This document shows, one piece after another, positions 34,192 to 45,099 of a DNA stretch of 64,000 nt. Under the pieces are notes generated by a model. That model made no database searches. It was not told where the DNA came from and saw only the letters and a program-made list of their open reading frames with translations. This DNA is from Clytia hemisphaerica (Eukaryota > Cnidaria > Hydrozoa > Leptothecata > Clytiidae). The translations under genes and the position numbers were made by a program. Positions within the stretch are counted from its first letter, which is position 1, and each line of letters opens with the position of its first letter. The stretch spans positions 29,750 through 93,749 of the forward strand of contig CACVBU010000028.1 in the NCBI GenBank assembly GCA_902728285.1. The letters run 5' to 3'.

Positions 34192-34653
34192 TTGCCGCGG
34201 GAGAGTGGATTGGAAAGACAGACTAGTTCCAAACGGTGCATTACGGGATTTTGCTTCAATCTAATCTCAGGCAACGTTCCCTCGAAAAAGAGGGAAGATA
34301 AAATGAATGGACACGGCTTATTTTTTCTTCTATTCTCATCGCAATATTTGAGTTTCTCGGAGTTATGGATGAGAAAAAAAAATATAAACACAAACAGAAA
34401 AACGTGGCGAGGACTTCTCCAACTTCTTTGCAAAACTGAGAAGAGAAGATTTTTAACGCTTTTAAATGTTTATAAACACAGATTTAAACTGTCTTGGCAT
34501 TCTCTATCTGAGATACTTTATTCATACATTGTTTTTGGCTTGGTTGGGACGTTGATATATTCAAAAAACAAACAAACTTTTATATGGATTATACTTTCAC
34601 TTTTTCATGTGATTGTTGTGATTGAAAGATTTTTTGATTATGTATGGTTATAA
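34192..34653 (+). CDS. 153-codon open frame, unknown, possibly chance
   Basis: This is one of the longest frames outside mobile elements. The N-terminal half is basic. The C-terminal 45 residues include two hydrophobic stretches (YSYIVFGLVGTLIYS and WIILSLFHVIVVIERFF), so a membrane exon is conceivable. There is no homologue I recognise and no clear splice partner. It starts next to repeats. Given the AT content, a frame this long could arise by chance about once in a window this size. Confidence 0.2.
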   Translation: MPRESGLERQTSSKRCITGFCFNLISGNVPSKKREDKMNGHGLFFLLFSSQYLSFSELWMRKKNINTNRKTWRGLLQLLCKTEKRRFLTLLNVYKHRFKLSWHSLSEILYSYIVFGLVGTLIYSKNKQTFIWIILSLFHVIVVIERFFDYVWL

Positions 34654-35596
34654 ACATTCATGACATGTTTTAACACTGGCATCTTTGAAATTTTGTTGGC
34701 TTGGTACATTGGTAAATCTATAGTATAAGTGCAGTATTTATGACATTATGACACAGCTGAACACAGATTCCATGACTACATGCAGGATACTTTTTGCAGG
34801 GAATGTTCAATATGTTTATGCTCACATTCATTGGGTAGCAATTCACTGCTTTCTCTATAGTACAAGTTAAACTTGATAACCTTATCCCAGAGAATGTAAC
34901 TCTGAAATGGCTACAGAAATCCTCAAAAATTAAGATGGAAAGTATGGTATTTATATAACATTTTTGGTGGTGCGAAACATGGTGTGGAAATGATGAAAAG
35001 TGAAAGTGGTAATTTGGAGGAATTTAAAAATTGAATGCTTTTTATACGAAAACAATATTCTGACAAGCTGACCAGTGAGACACATCTTGGTTCTATTTGT
35101 GAATGAAAATAACAACATTTTACATTGAGATGACTGGTTTTCTGGGTTTTCGGATGCCCGGCCATTGTTTAGCTGGATTTCACTACCTTGGTATTGTTAG
35201 ATGTACGAGGATGTTTTGGGTTTTCACTACTGGCAGACTTCCAGGGGGCACTTAGGCAAAATTAAGTATGGGGACATGCCGCTGAACAGGGTCCCTTTTT
35301 CAGACTCTAGAGATATATGATAGGGTGCCAAATTTGTACAAATTTTTAAGATAGTAACCCTGACTGGGTCTATTTTGGGTCATTTTAGATAATTTTTACA
35401 GTGAGAATATTAGAAATATTAGAAAATATTTGAATTTTTCGTCTACTTTAAGTCATTTTTGCCACTTTACAGATTTTTTTCGATTGAATCATTTATCGTT
35501 CTGAAATGGTCCCAAATTTACCAAATATTCATATCTCACAGGGTCCACTTTTCAAACTCCAGCGAGGGCACATCCCCGTCGGTCGTCAAGGTTGGT
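34654..35596. other. No gene recognised
   Basis: Non-coding by eye. Around 35576-35600 a gaccgtc/gtcaaggttggtgcccccc phrase resembles the closing part of the dispersed repeat at 50155-50190. Confidence 0.4.
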
Positions 35597-36303
35597 GCCC
35601 CCCTCCCCCGGAGCATACTTCTACCTTGTAATTTTTTGTTGTCCCCTGGTGTTGTTGAACACGTTCAGACTGAAATTTATACCTACTGTGAAAGTCTTTC
35701 AAAACTTATACTGCTTCTAAAATTTATGAAAATTTTGATTGGACTTTTGCCAATTTAAAAACAATCTACTTGGATTTGGAAGTAATTTTATGTAGGTATA
35801 CTATATATAATTTTTATAGCAAAATTGGAGGTCAATATGAACAAATACATATAATTTTATGTTTTGTAAAAGCTGTTGCTTTTTTGAAAATATTTTTCTT
35901 TTTGGCTTCTATAAAAAAAAAAGTTTTCTTATGCCTGCAGTGGCCCCTGATCCCCTGATCTTTTATATTTTTGATGTCGTTTTTCTAAAAAAAAATTCAT
36001 CTTTTTCTTTTGAAAGAGATTTTTCCCCTTATATGAGTATTTTTGTTTTGGAGTACCTAGCTGGTAGGTACAGTTCAGTTTATATTCTTTTCATTCAGAC
36101 AAACAAATCATACTTTTTGTGAATAGTTTTATTTAATAACTCCTTGTCTTGTTGTTGGTATCTTGTTTCAAGTACTTTCAAGTACTTTCAATTTTTTCAA
36201 AATAAAAAAGCTTCTAAATTGACTGATATTCCATTGTACTCACCTTCTTTTATAATACATTAAAATCAAAAAATAATCAGGATGTGAGTTTGTTTTGATT
36301 TGA
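35597..36303 (+). repeat. 707-bp block duplicated across an assembly gap, first copy
   Basis: It is identical, as far as I can compare, to 36328-37034, starting gcccccctcccccggagc and ending gttttgatttga. The two copies meet at a 24-N gap, so this is very likely unresolved overlap or haplotype duplication, not biology. Confidence 0.9.
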
Positions 36304-36327
36304 NNNNNNNNNNNNNNNNNNNNNNNN
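36304..36327. other. Assembly gap (24 N)
   Basis: Run of N between two identical 707-bp blocks. Confidence 1.
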
Positions 36328-37034
36328 GCCCCCCTCCCCCGGAGCATACTTCTACCTTGTAATTTTTTGTTGTCCCCTGGTGTTGTTGAACACGTTCAGA
36401 CTGAAATTTATACCTACTGTGAAAGTCTTTCAAAACTTATACTGCTTCTAAAATTTATGAAAATTTTGATTGGACTTTTGCCAATTTAAAAACAATCTAC
36501 TTGGATTTGGAAGTAATTTTATGTAGGTATACTATATATAATTTTTATAGCAAAATTGGAGGTCAATATGAACAAATACATATAATTTTATGTTTTGTAA
36601 AAGCTGTTGCTTTTTTGAAAATATTTTTCTTTTTGGCTTCTATAAAAAAAAAAGTTTTCTTATGCCTGCAGTGGCCCCTGATCCCCTGATCTTTTATATT
36701 TTTGATGTCGTTTTTCTAAAAAAAAATTCATCTTTTTCTTTTGAAAGAGATTTTTCCCCTTATATGAGTATTTTTGTTTTGGAGTACCTAGCTGGTAGGT
36801 ACAGTTCAGTTTATATTCTTTTCATTCAGACAAACAAATCATACTTTTTGTGAATAGTTTTATTTAATAACTCCTTGTCTTGTTGTTGGTATCTTGTTTC
36901 AAGTACTTTCAAGTACTTTCAATTTTTTCAAAATAAAAAAGCTTCTAAATTGACTGATATTCCATTGTACTCACCTTCTTTTATAATACATTAAAATCAA
37001 AAAATAATCAGGATGTGAGTTTGTTTTGATTTGA
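36328..37034 (+). repeat. 707-bp block, second copy
   Basis: Second copy of the block described at 35597. The same small open frames occur in both and add no gene evidence. Confidence 0.9.
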
Positions 37035-37719
37035 GTGAATTGAATTGTATATCAAAATGTTGCACATAAGATGATAAAACACCTCTCATTTAACAAAATA
37101 AGAACCAAGTTTTCAAAAACGCTTAATTAATTTAATTTAGTTCGGCAATTAGTTTTTCAAGAGTCGCATTAAAAAAAACATAATAATAAAGTGTAAAAAA
37201 AGTACCGAGTTTTGTTTACTTTTTTATTCTAATCCGTGAGAGTGAGTGCTCTGTTTTGAGTGAGCACTCCGCCGCGGTAGAAAAAGCACTCCACCGTTTA
37301 TTTAGTAAATAGCGCCTTTTGGAACTAGTCGTTGTATTCAGAAAACATATAAAAAAATAGATCCCATTGAAAGTTTAATCTGCAGCGAAATACAACGACG
37401 TGGTTTACTAGTCTAGTATTCTTCTAGCGAACGATTTATTATTACCACATGCAGATTTCCTTTGCAAAGCCTTGGTGTTAAGCCTCAAAAATGAAGTAGT
37501 GAAAGAAGAAACTATACTTACTCAAAAAGATTTTCCACTATGTACACACATTTGCCAGCAAGAACTTCAAAGTAGAAAGTCTACTTGACCTCTTAACAAG
37601 AATCAGTCAATACTCTTGGATAGACACGTTTTGAACCATTTTCTCACAAGAGATTTTTTTTCAGTGCTTTCCCTTGTATTTTAGGATACATAATCTCAAG
37701 GACTCATCTCTCTTAAAAA
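37035..37719 (-). other. Mostly non-coding; one weak exon-like stretch
   Basis: On the minus strand, about 37520-37582 reads FYFEVLAGKCVYIVENLFE between an ag and a gagtaagt donor. I could not link it to other exons, so it stays a weak candidate. Confidence 0.25.
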
Positions 37720-37870
37720 TACGAACGGCGAGTTCCAAAAAAATTTTCCACGGCCATGTTTTGGGCATTGTCATTTTGCATTTTTGCGTGCCAAAAATCA
37801 GGAAAAACTAATGAGCCAATCTCAAGAAAAGTTAATAACGAACGAACGAACGAACTGACCATATATTCAT
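37720..37870 (+). repeat. Dispersed gggcattg...acgaacg repeat, copy 1
   Basis: It carries gttttgggcattgtcattttgcat, ccaaaaatcaggaaaaac, gagccaatctcaagaaaag and an (acga/cgaa)n end. The same order of phrases recurs near 44030-44120, 44350-44460, 48240-48340, 49040-49180 and 50040-50140. Confidence 0.75.
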
Positions 37871-38132
37871 ATTTTTCGTGCATAAAATGTGTTTTTTCTG
37901 ACTGATCTACGCAGCAAAACCATGACAAATTATATATTTTCTGTTAGGCTAACTATTCCTGAATTTAAAAATGTAAAAATCCGCTGCGCATACCTACCTG
38001 AATGATAGAAAGGTGCCCAGTAGTAAAACTTCAAATATATTCGCTAGAGGACAGAATCAAGTAAAACAAGGCCAATCTTGGAGGTTCTTGGGTCACTCGT
38101 TAACCAAAAATGGTTAAAAAACAGTCAAAATC

Positions 38133-39112
38133 TAGGTAGCACATAAAAACGTAAGAATACTTCAGATGGTGATTAAAGCATGAAATTTGGCACAGATGAT
38201 CCTTAGAGGGTCTAAAACTTAATTTTAAACAGTAACACCAAATTTTGCCACATGGCCACCTGCCAGATGACGTCATCAGGTGGCTGGGCAAAAAATTATT
38301 TTTTTGAAAATATTCAAAATCTGATGGTTCCAACAGAAAGAGCATGAAATGCTGATAAAAATTGAGGTATAAAACATGCCTTGAAAATCTTCCTATCAAA
38401 AGTTATGGAGGTTGAAAGTTTTTTGATGACGTCATCATAAGCTTTTCCAGGCAAAACTTAAAAACCTCGTAATTTTGGTACAAATTGACCAAATTTCATG
38501 TTTTATACATGAATTCATGTCAAAATTTGAAGTTCCATCTGATGCTTGGGTCTAAACAACATAGGAAGGCTTAACACATCCAAAAAAATTAGTTGGTAGT
38601 ACACTGTGCTCCTGAAGGGAGAACGCTGCGTTGATTTGCCTTGTAAAGCTCAAAATCTAAGTTTTAGTATTCTGTAGGATTTAAAGCTTTTAAATCAATT
38701 TGAACATCGGAATCGGAAAAACCAATGAATTTTGATATGAATTCATGTATATAACATGAAATTTGGTCAATTTGTACCAAAATTACGAGGTTTTTAAGTT
38801 TTGCCTGGAAGGGCTTATGATGACGTCATCAAAAACTTTCAACCTCCATAACTTTTGATAGGAAGATCTTTAAGGCATGTTTTATACCTCAATTTTTATC
38901 AGCATTTCATGCTCTTTCCGCTGGAACCATCAGATTTTGAATATTTTCAAAAAAATAATTTTTTACCCAGCCACCTGATGACGTCATCTGGAAGGTGGCC
39001 GAATTTGGTGTTACTGTTTAAAATTAAGTTTTAGACCCTCCAAGGATCATCTGTGCCAAATTTCATGCTTTAATCACCATCTGAAGTATTCTTACGTTTT
39101 TATGTGCTACCT
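38133..39112. repeat. 980-bp fold-back with nested GATGACGTCATC dyads
   Basis: The left arm (38133-38530) begins aggtagcacataaaaacgta. The right arm (38728-39112) ends tacgttttatgtgctacct. The arms are close to identical, with a spacer of about 200 bp. Each arm holds two tgacgtcatca palindromes, consensus-like CRE sites. No ORF and no clear TSD. Confidence 0.9.
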
Positions 39113-39290
39113 GGCCTCACTACAATCCAATTCCTACGAGTTAGACAATTTCTAACTCAAACTGGACATTACAGGAGGGCTTCACCCACCTAGCCCATGT
39201 CTAGTATACTTGTCATTGGTACTTAAAGGGTTAACGTTTTAATGTTCACAACGTCATTTTTGTAATTAAATTGCCAATAGTGATCAGGTT

Positions 39291-39423
39291 AAGTAAATCG
39301 GTAAAATCACGACGACGAACGAAATTTTAACAGGCTAGTGAGTTTCAACCAATCAAATTTCGTATTTTCACTAGCCTATTACATTTTTCGTCCGTCGTCG
39401 TGATTATCCTGGTATGCTTAACC
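39291..39423. mobile_element. About 130-bp palindromic MITE
   Basis: Left AGGTTAAGTAAATCGGTAAA then atcacgacgacga; right tcgtcgtcgtgattatcctgg then gcttaacct. The centre cactagcc/ggctagtg also pairs. No coding sequence. Confidence 0.75.
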
Positions 39424-39544
39424 TCAGTAATTACTCTTGATAGAATAAATTCAGAAACAACTTATATGTAAAGACAGGTTTTTGTTAAAAGTGTCGAGGA
39501 ACTCAAAACAAAAGTTTTATCTTCAGGTCTCATAACCGATTTTT

Positions 39545-39700
39545 TGATCTGACCATGGTCAGGGCCCTTAACCCAATGGGCACAAACGTCTTTTGGACGT
39601 CCAATGTACGTTTCTAGGACGTCCAAAGGTCTTAAAGCTGTCTATTGAATGTCCATAAGACGTCGCATGCCCATAGGGAAATTATAGAACCTCCACCGGA
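39545..39700. repeat. Cluster of GACGTCC / ACGTCT motifs
   Basis: aaacgtcttttggacgtcc, ttctaggacgtccaaagg and ataagacgtc lie within 110 bp. This looks like a TIR end of a DNA transposon with internal ACGTCC palindromes; the partner end was not found. Confidence 0.5.
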
Positions 39701-40072
39701 GTAGGTCCGATAAGGAAGATGGTCCTCCTTAATGCTGTTAAAGGAGGAGAAGAGAAAACCTCGAGGGGTATTTGAAAATTAGCTGAAAGGAATGACCGAA
39801 GCAGTAGTGTTCTCAGGGGTATCGGAAAATTTGTGTAAGAGAGCAGATTTTTATCTATTCATAATAACATTAAAATATAATCTCAAGTAATGATGTTAAC
39901 AGAGGTTTGCAGATGACAGAACAAAAAGTATCCAGTATTAATAGAGCATTTTAATTGGACCTTCCACAACAGTTTGACTTTTCACATCTTTGACGAAATT
40001 CATCATTCTTTACATATTTCATGGCAAAATATCCCGGAGTTTTTGTATTGTATTTTTTACCCAGCATAGGTT

Positions 40073-40260
40073 ACATCTTTTCGACCGTAGCCACCAATTG
40101 CCGTGCGGGCATTTTTTTTTCCGCTTTATTCCACTAAAACCGTCCCAGTCCTTTTTTCGCACCAATAGACAATAGAAAAATGCGTCAAAAAAGGATTGGG
40201 ACGGTTTTAGTGGGATAAATCGGACAAAAAATGCCCGTGCGACTACGGTCGAAAAGGTGT
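40073..40260. mobile_element. 188-bp snap-back MITE, copy 1
   Basis: Starts ACATCTTTTCGACCGTAGCC, ends GGCTACGGTCGAAAAGGTGT-like (gactacggtcgaaaaggtgt). The arms pair through gcgggcattttttt and ctaaaaccgtcccagtcc. A second copy lies at 47190-47366 with the same ends. Confidence 0.85.
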
Positions 40261-40382
40261 ATTGAAGTCAAACCGAGGAGCTCAATGAACACCATTATAA
40301 ATAGGAGCATTGCCCCCCTCTAGCACTCCTTTGGTGGTGTCACGGACAAGCGAACCAACGCCTTCACAAGAAGAATATATGT

Positions 40383-41395
40383 TCACGCAGGTTTATAAGG
40401 TCGTTCTTCCAACATTTTGTTCTGATCGATACTATCACGAATCCAAAGTTCTGTGATAACCTGAGGCTTGACTCGTTTCGTTCGGATTATTGCACGTATG
40501 TCCTGGAAGGCCAGATCGTCACTAAGTAGACAAAATAGGTCATTAAAATGCAAATCATTAAAATGTAAATTCCAAAATAATGAGAGCTCATCGACCTCAC
40601 TTTAGTGGAATAGTAGAGAAAAATTTTGAAGACTATTATAAGCATTTAGATTTTTCATAATTTTTCTAATTTCAAACGTTACAGCCCCTCGCTGTGAATC
40701 TATTTTGTTCATCCAATTTTTAGCCGTTTAGGGGCGGCGGTAATGAATGGACATTTAGAATCAGCAAATTCTGAATTTTTTCAAACTTCCAACGGCCAGA
40801 ACTCAGTGCAGGAAAAGAAACAGTGGTAAAACAGTGCATATAAAATTTAACGATGAATAATTGTCAAAAATGAATGGGCAGATAGTGAATATTAAGTGCT
40901 CAAATTTTAAGAAAGGTCGGCATCTTTAGAGGAATCTTCCAACCCAGAAAACTCCTGTACCTTTGCGAGAGAAGGATATGTGTAGCTTGATCAATATTTC
41001 GGACAATCGTACCACCATGTAAACAATATTCTAGGCTCACAAATTCCATCATGTTCTAAAAAAATATATTAAATCGAAATAATTAATTAGTTCTTTTGGA
41101 AAATTCCCTCTAAATTTCTAATGTGGTAAGGAAGTCTATGACGCATATTAATTCATTTCATCAGTCAGAATTTGTCATTAAAAATACAGACGATCATCCC
41201 TAATACGAGAGAGTTTGCTCGCTATCTTAAAGGGAAAAACTTCGTGCCTCGAGTAAAAATTTTAACACAATTTCAACTTTAAGGTATTCTATCATAAGTT
41301 TATCAAACAAGACAATTTTTTTCGATATGAAAGATTTAATATGAATGCTGACCTTGTAAGGGTAATTCGGAACCTCCGCCGTTGGTACGAATAGT
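40383..41395 (-). CDS. C-terminal exons of a BRCT protein, probably DNA ligase IV-like
   Basis: Three minus-strand exons join with matching phases: 41395-41353 (LFVPTAEVPNYPYK), 41055-40961 (NMMEFVSLEYCLHGGTIVRN to THILLSQ) and 40521-40383 (DDLAFQDIRAIIRTKRVKPQ, VITELWIRDSIDQNKMLEER, then a TGA stop after YKPA). Acceptors are ccag, ttag and ttag; donors gtcagc and gtacag. The pattern is a BRCT fold: a GG turn, a THILLS strand, and the helix-3 tryptophan in ELWIRDSID. Text and terminal position recall the last BRCT of DNA ligase IV, the end-joining ligase, but this rests on memory. Upstream exons must lie above 43.9 kb, across the palindromic PLE insertion. A different BRCT protein is possible. 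Confidence 0.65.
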
Positions 41396-41663
41396 CTGGA
41401 ATTAGATGAAAAAAATTAATTATCTTATGAAGACAGTAGAGTCTGTGCTGTAACTTGGTCTAATCTCCACATCCCCATCTAATTCAGACATACTTATTTA
41501 GAGAATAAGAATTTTGCTGGTCGGAATTTAGAGGGTGTCACATGTAAGAGGCTAAATATCGGATTAACAAGCAACATGCTGAATGGACCTACCTAATGAT
41601 TAACATCGATGAAAATAAGAAAAAAGTGACAATAATTGTACAAAAATTCAGAATGGAAAAATA
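41396..41663. other. Intron of the BRCT gene, no other feature seen
   Basis: AT-rich sequence between exon 41353-41395 and the PLE insertion. Confidence 0.4.
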
Positions 41664-42008
41664 AAGCTTGTGTGTTTTAAATAATATTTTAATGGTCATT
41701 CTGTATATATTTTTCGTGTAAACAATATTTCGACCTGCTTGGTGCAGGTCTTCGTCAGGTCTAAACAATACAAACGGTTGAAGGCGCTACCTTGACTTTT
41801 TTGACGTCAAAAAAGTCAATGTAGTGTCTTCTCCCTAATGTGCGAGAGCATTGGCTTCCAAAACCTAGGTGTCACATACTGATCATCGTCTAAATTAAGA
41901 CCATGGTCACTATGTGGCGCCGTCTGACGGAATTGGATTTCCAATGCTTCTCGCACTTTTCTATCAAATTTGTTCTCTTCAGTCTTTAAAAGCCTAGCTT
42001 CGTTCCAA

Positions 42009-43014
42009 TTAAGTCTTGGTACAGTCTTTAGCATGGTTAGTTATACCCGAAATGTCCCATTTTTCATCTTCAACGTTCTTTTTGTGTTGGCTGACACGTG
42101 TGGATATCTTTAACCCGGTCTCGCCAACATATCTTTTACCACATTCGCATTCTATCATATACACACCAGGGTGACTGTTAGATGGTAGTCGGCTTTTGTT
42201 CTTAGAAGTTAGCAAAGTTTTTAGATTTGAACCACTCTTGAACACTGTTCTGTACCCAGCATTTCGGAAGGATTTCCTCAGTTTTGGGTTCAGACCAGGT
42301 ATCCAAGGTAATTTAACGATTGGTAGTTGCTCTGGATCATTTCGATTGTCGGTTGTCTGGTTCCTGGTTCTGTCGTAATCGTTTGCGATACGGGTTAAAG
42401 TGTTACGATCATAACCGTTCTCGACAAAGTTATTTATTAAGAAATCAATTTCTTCCTGACGGAATCGGTCATCACAAATTCTGTACGCACGGTTAAGAAA
42501 TCCAGAGAATATACTCTTCAACACCTTTGGGTCATGAGCTGAGTTTAACTTGCACGTTAGTGATCGCATTTTTACGGTGGATTTTCAATTCATAACGGCC
42601 ATTGTTATTTCGAACGTTCACGTCTAGAAAGTTCAAACTTTTTGTTGTATCCTCGGTTTCCATAGTGTATTGGGTGTGTTCATTTTGTTGGTTGAGAATT
42701 TCTTGGAACTTTTCAGCTTGATGGACGGTTTGGAAACGGGCATGGCTATCGTCGACGTAACGAACGAAGGATTTAGGTGCAACAGGAGGATCGTGTGCGT
42801 TGGCTGCTTGAAGTGCGTTTTGTTCATGATATTGTAGGAAAGCTTCTGCGATTACGACCATTAGTGCTAAACCGATCGGTGCCGAATTCTGAAGTCGGTA
42901 CAGTTTATCATTCCACAGGAAGTAACATTTCGATAGACAAAGTTCAATCAAAGTTCGAATGTCTTCAATCGTTAGCTTTGTCCTGTTTGGTAGGTCGTGA
43001 TCGTTTTCAAGCAT
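42009..43014 (-). pseudogene. PLE RT (C-terminal half) plus GIY-YIG, frame-shifted
   Basis: 43014-42532 holds RT text: LYRLQNSAPIGLALMVVIAE (the usual GxxMGSxLSP site is altered to PIGLALM) and catalytic FVRYVDDSHA, then LNFLDVNVRN. 42569-42009 continues in another frame with SNSHPGVYMIECECGKRYVG and ETGLKISTRVSQHKKN, a GIY-YIG nuclease core. It is continued at 42034-41816 (ARLLKTEENKFDRKVREALE). The N-terminal half is missing. It differs strongly from the PLE at 5.3-8.8 kb, so two PLE families are present. Confidence 0.88.
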
Positions 43015-43140
43015 CTGGACGATTATGTTAGTAGCTTCCTCTACAGGTACTGTCGGATAGAGGTTTACTACGTTTACTACGTTTACTTACTTTGTCGAGA
43101 ACGGTTATGATCGTAACACTTTAACCCGTATCGCAAACGA

Positions 43141-43705
43141 TTACGACAGAACCAGGAACCAGACAACCGACAATCGAAATGATCCAGAGCAACTACCAAT
43201 CGTTAAATTACCTTGGATACCTGGTCTGAGCCCAAAACTGAGGAAATCCTTCCGAAATGCTGGGTACAGAACAGTGTTCAAGAGTGGTTCAAATCTAAAA
43301 ACTTTGCTAACTTCTAAGAACAAAAGCCGACTACCACCTAACAGTCACCCTGGTGTGTATATGATAGAATGCGAATGTGGTAAAAGATATGTTGGCGAGA
43401 CCGGGTTAAAGATATCCACACGTGTCAGCCAACACAAAAAGAACGTTGAAGATGAAAAATGGGACATTTCGGGTATAACTAACCATGCTAAAGACTGTAC
43501 CCAAGGACTTAATTGGAACGAAGCTAGGCTTTTAAAGACTGAAGAGAACAAATTTGATAGAAAAGTGCGAGAAGCATTGGAAATCCAATTCCGTCAGACG
43601 GCGCCACATAGTGACCATGGTCTTAATTTAGACGATGATCAGTATGTGACACCTAGGTTTTGGAAGCCAATGCTCTCGCACATTAGGGAGAAGACACTAC
43701 ATTGA
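43141..43705 (+). pseudogene. Inverted second copy of the PLE GIY-YIG C-terminus
   Basis: Open from 43274 and readable from about 43090: VYMIECECGKRYVGETGLK, DISGITNHAKDC, then WNEARLLKTEENKFDRKVRE and a stop at 43703-43705. It matches the minus-strand copy with few changes, but this copy is in one frame where the other slips, so it is closer to the ancestral text. Confidence 0.88.
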
Positions 43706-43754
43706 CTTTTTTGACGTCAAAAAAGTCAAGGTAGCGCCTTCAACCGTTTGTATT

Positions 43755-43800
43755 GTTTAGACCTGACGAAGACCTGCACCAAGCAGGTCGAAATATTGTT
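43755..43800 (+). ncRNA. Weak hammerhead-like hairpin in the PLE end (both arms)
   Basis: CTGACGA (43763-43769), one extra A, a 7-bp stem GACCTGC/GCAGGTC with an ACCAA loop, then GAAA (43790-43793). PLEs are known to carry hammerhead ribozymes, and these are the core strings in the right order. A good helix I and cleavage site could not be paired, and the extra A is unusual, so activity is doubtful. The inverted match is 41728-41759. Confidence 0.3.
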
Positions 43801-43899
43801 TACACGAAAAATATATACAGAATGACCATTAAAATATTATTTAAATTATAATCTACATTCGTATCAAAAGTATGACACTAAAAGCTTGTGTGTTGAATA

Positions 43900-44480
43900 A
43901 TGTAAAATGGTAAAAAGGAATTTCCCCAAATACGAAAATGACTTAAACCATTCAGGCCCAAAAAACCCTATTTTCAAGCAGTTTTTGGCCCAAATTTGCC
44001 CAAAACATTTTCCTTAAAAATCTGGCTCCGTCACATTTTGGGCATTGCCATTTTGCATCATTGTGCAAAAAAACAGAAATAAATTATGAGTCAACATTGA
44101 GAAAAGCTATATTTTCATTATTTGGTTAAAGGGAATTTCCCCAAAATACGAAAATCCGTCTTTTAAGGCAAATAAGAATTTTCCGGGAAAAACCATTTCA
44201 GTCATTCTTTAGAGAATCTTGCCCTCCATCTTTGTACAAAAAATCTGAAAAAAGTAATGACAGGATTTTGCACAAAAAGTCCAAAAAACACTATTTTTAG
44301 GCAGTTTTTGGGCCAAATTTGCCCAAATATTTTTTTTTTCGAAAATCGGGCTCCGTCACTTTTTAGGAATCATCATTTTGCATCATTGTGCCAAAAATCA
44401 GAAAAATCTATTGAGCCAATCCCGTAAAAGCTGGTAACGGACGGACGAACTTGGGTTAATTTAAAGGACCCCCACCGGGG
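43900..44480 (+). repeat. Dispersed repeat family, copies 2 and 3
   Basis: Two successive units carry caaatttgcccaaa, cgaaaatcgggctccgtcac, ttttgcatcattgtg and gagccaat. The second ends agctggtaacggacggacgaac and leads to a gggacc/ggtcc hairpin at about 44465-44495. Confidence 0.7.
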
Positions 44481-44495
44481 AACCCGGGGGTAGGT

Positions 44496-45095
44496 CCAAA
44501 AAACAAACACCCATTCAAATAAACGCCTCCTCCTCTCTAGAATGGGTGTTTTAGAGACAAGTAGCAGTATGGAGGTATACTATGAAGGAAAACTGAGCTA
44601 TACGATGATATTATTTTAGTATTCTAACTGATTTTCACACGTTTCTACATTCCTAAATTGACATATTTGTACTCAAATAATAATGAAAAGGCAAAATATA
44701 GTTCCAGTTCATATTATTTAAGTGGCCTTGGTTATATATTATTTAATAAACGCTCTCTTTTTTTTGAAAGGCCCCTCCTAAAATCCAAACAGTTTAATAA
44801 ACGTGTCACTTTCGGTGATCCATCAATCGCTTTAATTGGTTTTGTTTTTAAATAAGATTGATACACGCTTTTTTTATAAGAATGGTGTAAATCCATTTCA
44901 TCATGGATATTCTTAACTTTTTTAGGAAAATCATTCTAAAATATTCTTACAGCATTTTTAGGTTAGGATCCTAATTCAGAATAGATTTTTAACACTTAGT
45001 ACATACGTCTCAAGCTTAAAATGGCATTTTTGTGAAAGGAGTGAGCCTAACTTGGGGGTTATTGACAATTTATAATTGAAAATGCTTTAAAAATA
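44496..45095. other. No gene recognised
   Basis: AT-rich. An ORF of 65 codons at 44658-44855 shows no motif. Confidence 0.4.
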
Positions 45096-45099
45096 GTCG

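Larger units (their letters stand above)
41664..43894. mobile_element. Palindromic Penelope-like insertion with 13-bp flanking duplication
   Basis: The left arm (about 41680-42430) and right arm (43089-43849) are near-identical inverted copies of a PLE 3' end. Between them lies a longer RT part on the minus strand (to 43014) and a short (gtttactac)n stretch near 43065-43088. The 13-mer AAGCTTGTGTGTT occurs at both sides (41664-41676, 43882-43894), which suggests one insertion event. Both arms end with the same possible hammerhead-like hairpin. Confidence 0.85.

Noticed and set aside
35770-36853. Pairs of identical 62- and 87-codon ORFs
   Set aside because: They are the same sequence counted twice across an assembly gap and have no motif.
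37500-37582. Minus exon-like text VLAGKCVYIVENLFE
   Set aside because: A single short stretch with one donor; no linked exon. It lies downstream of the stop of the BRCT gene.
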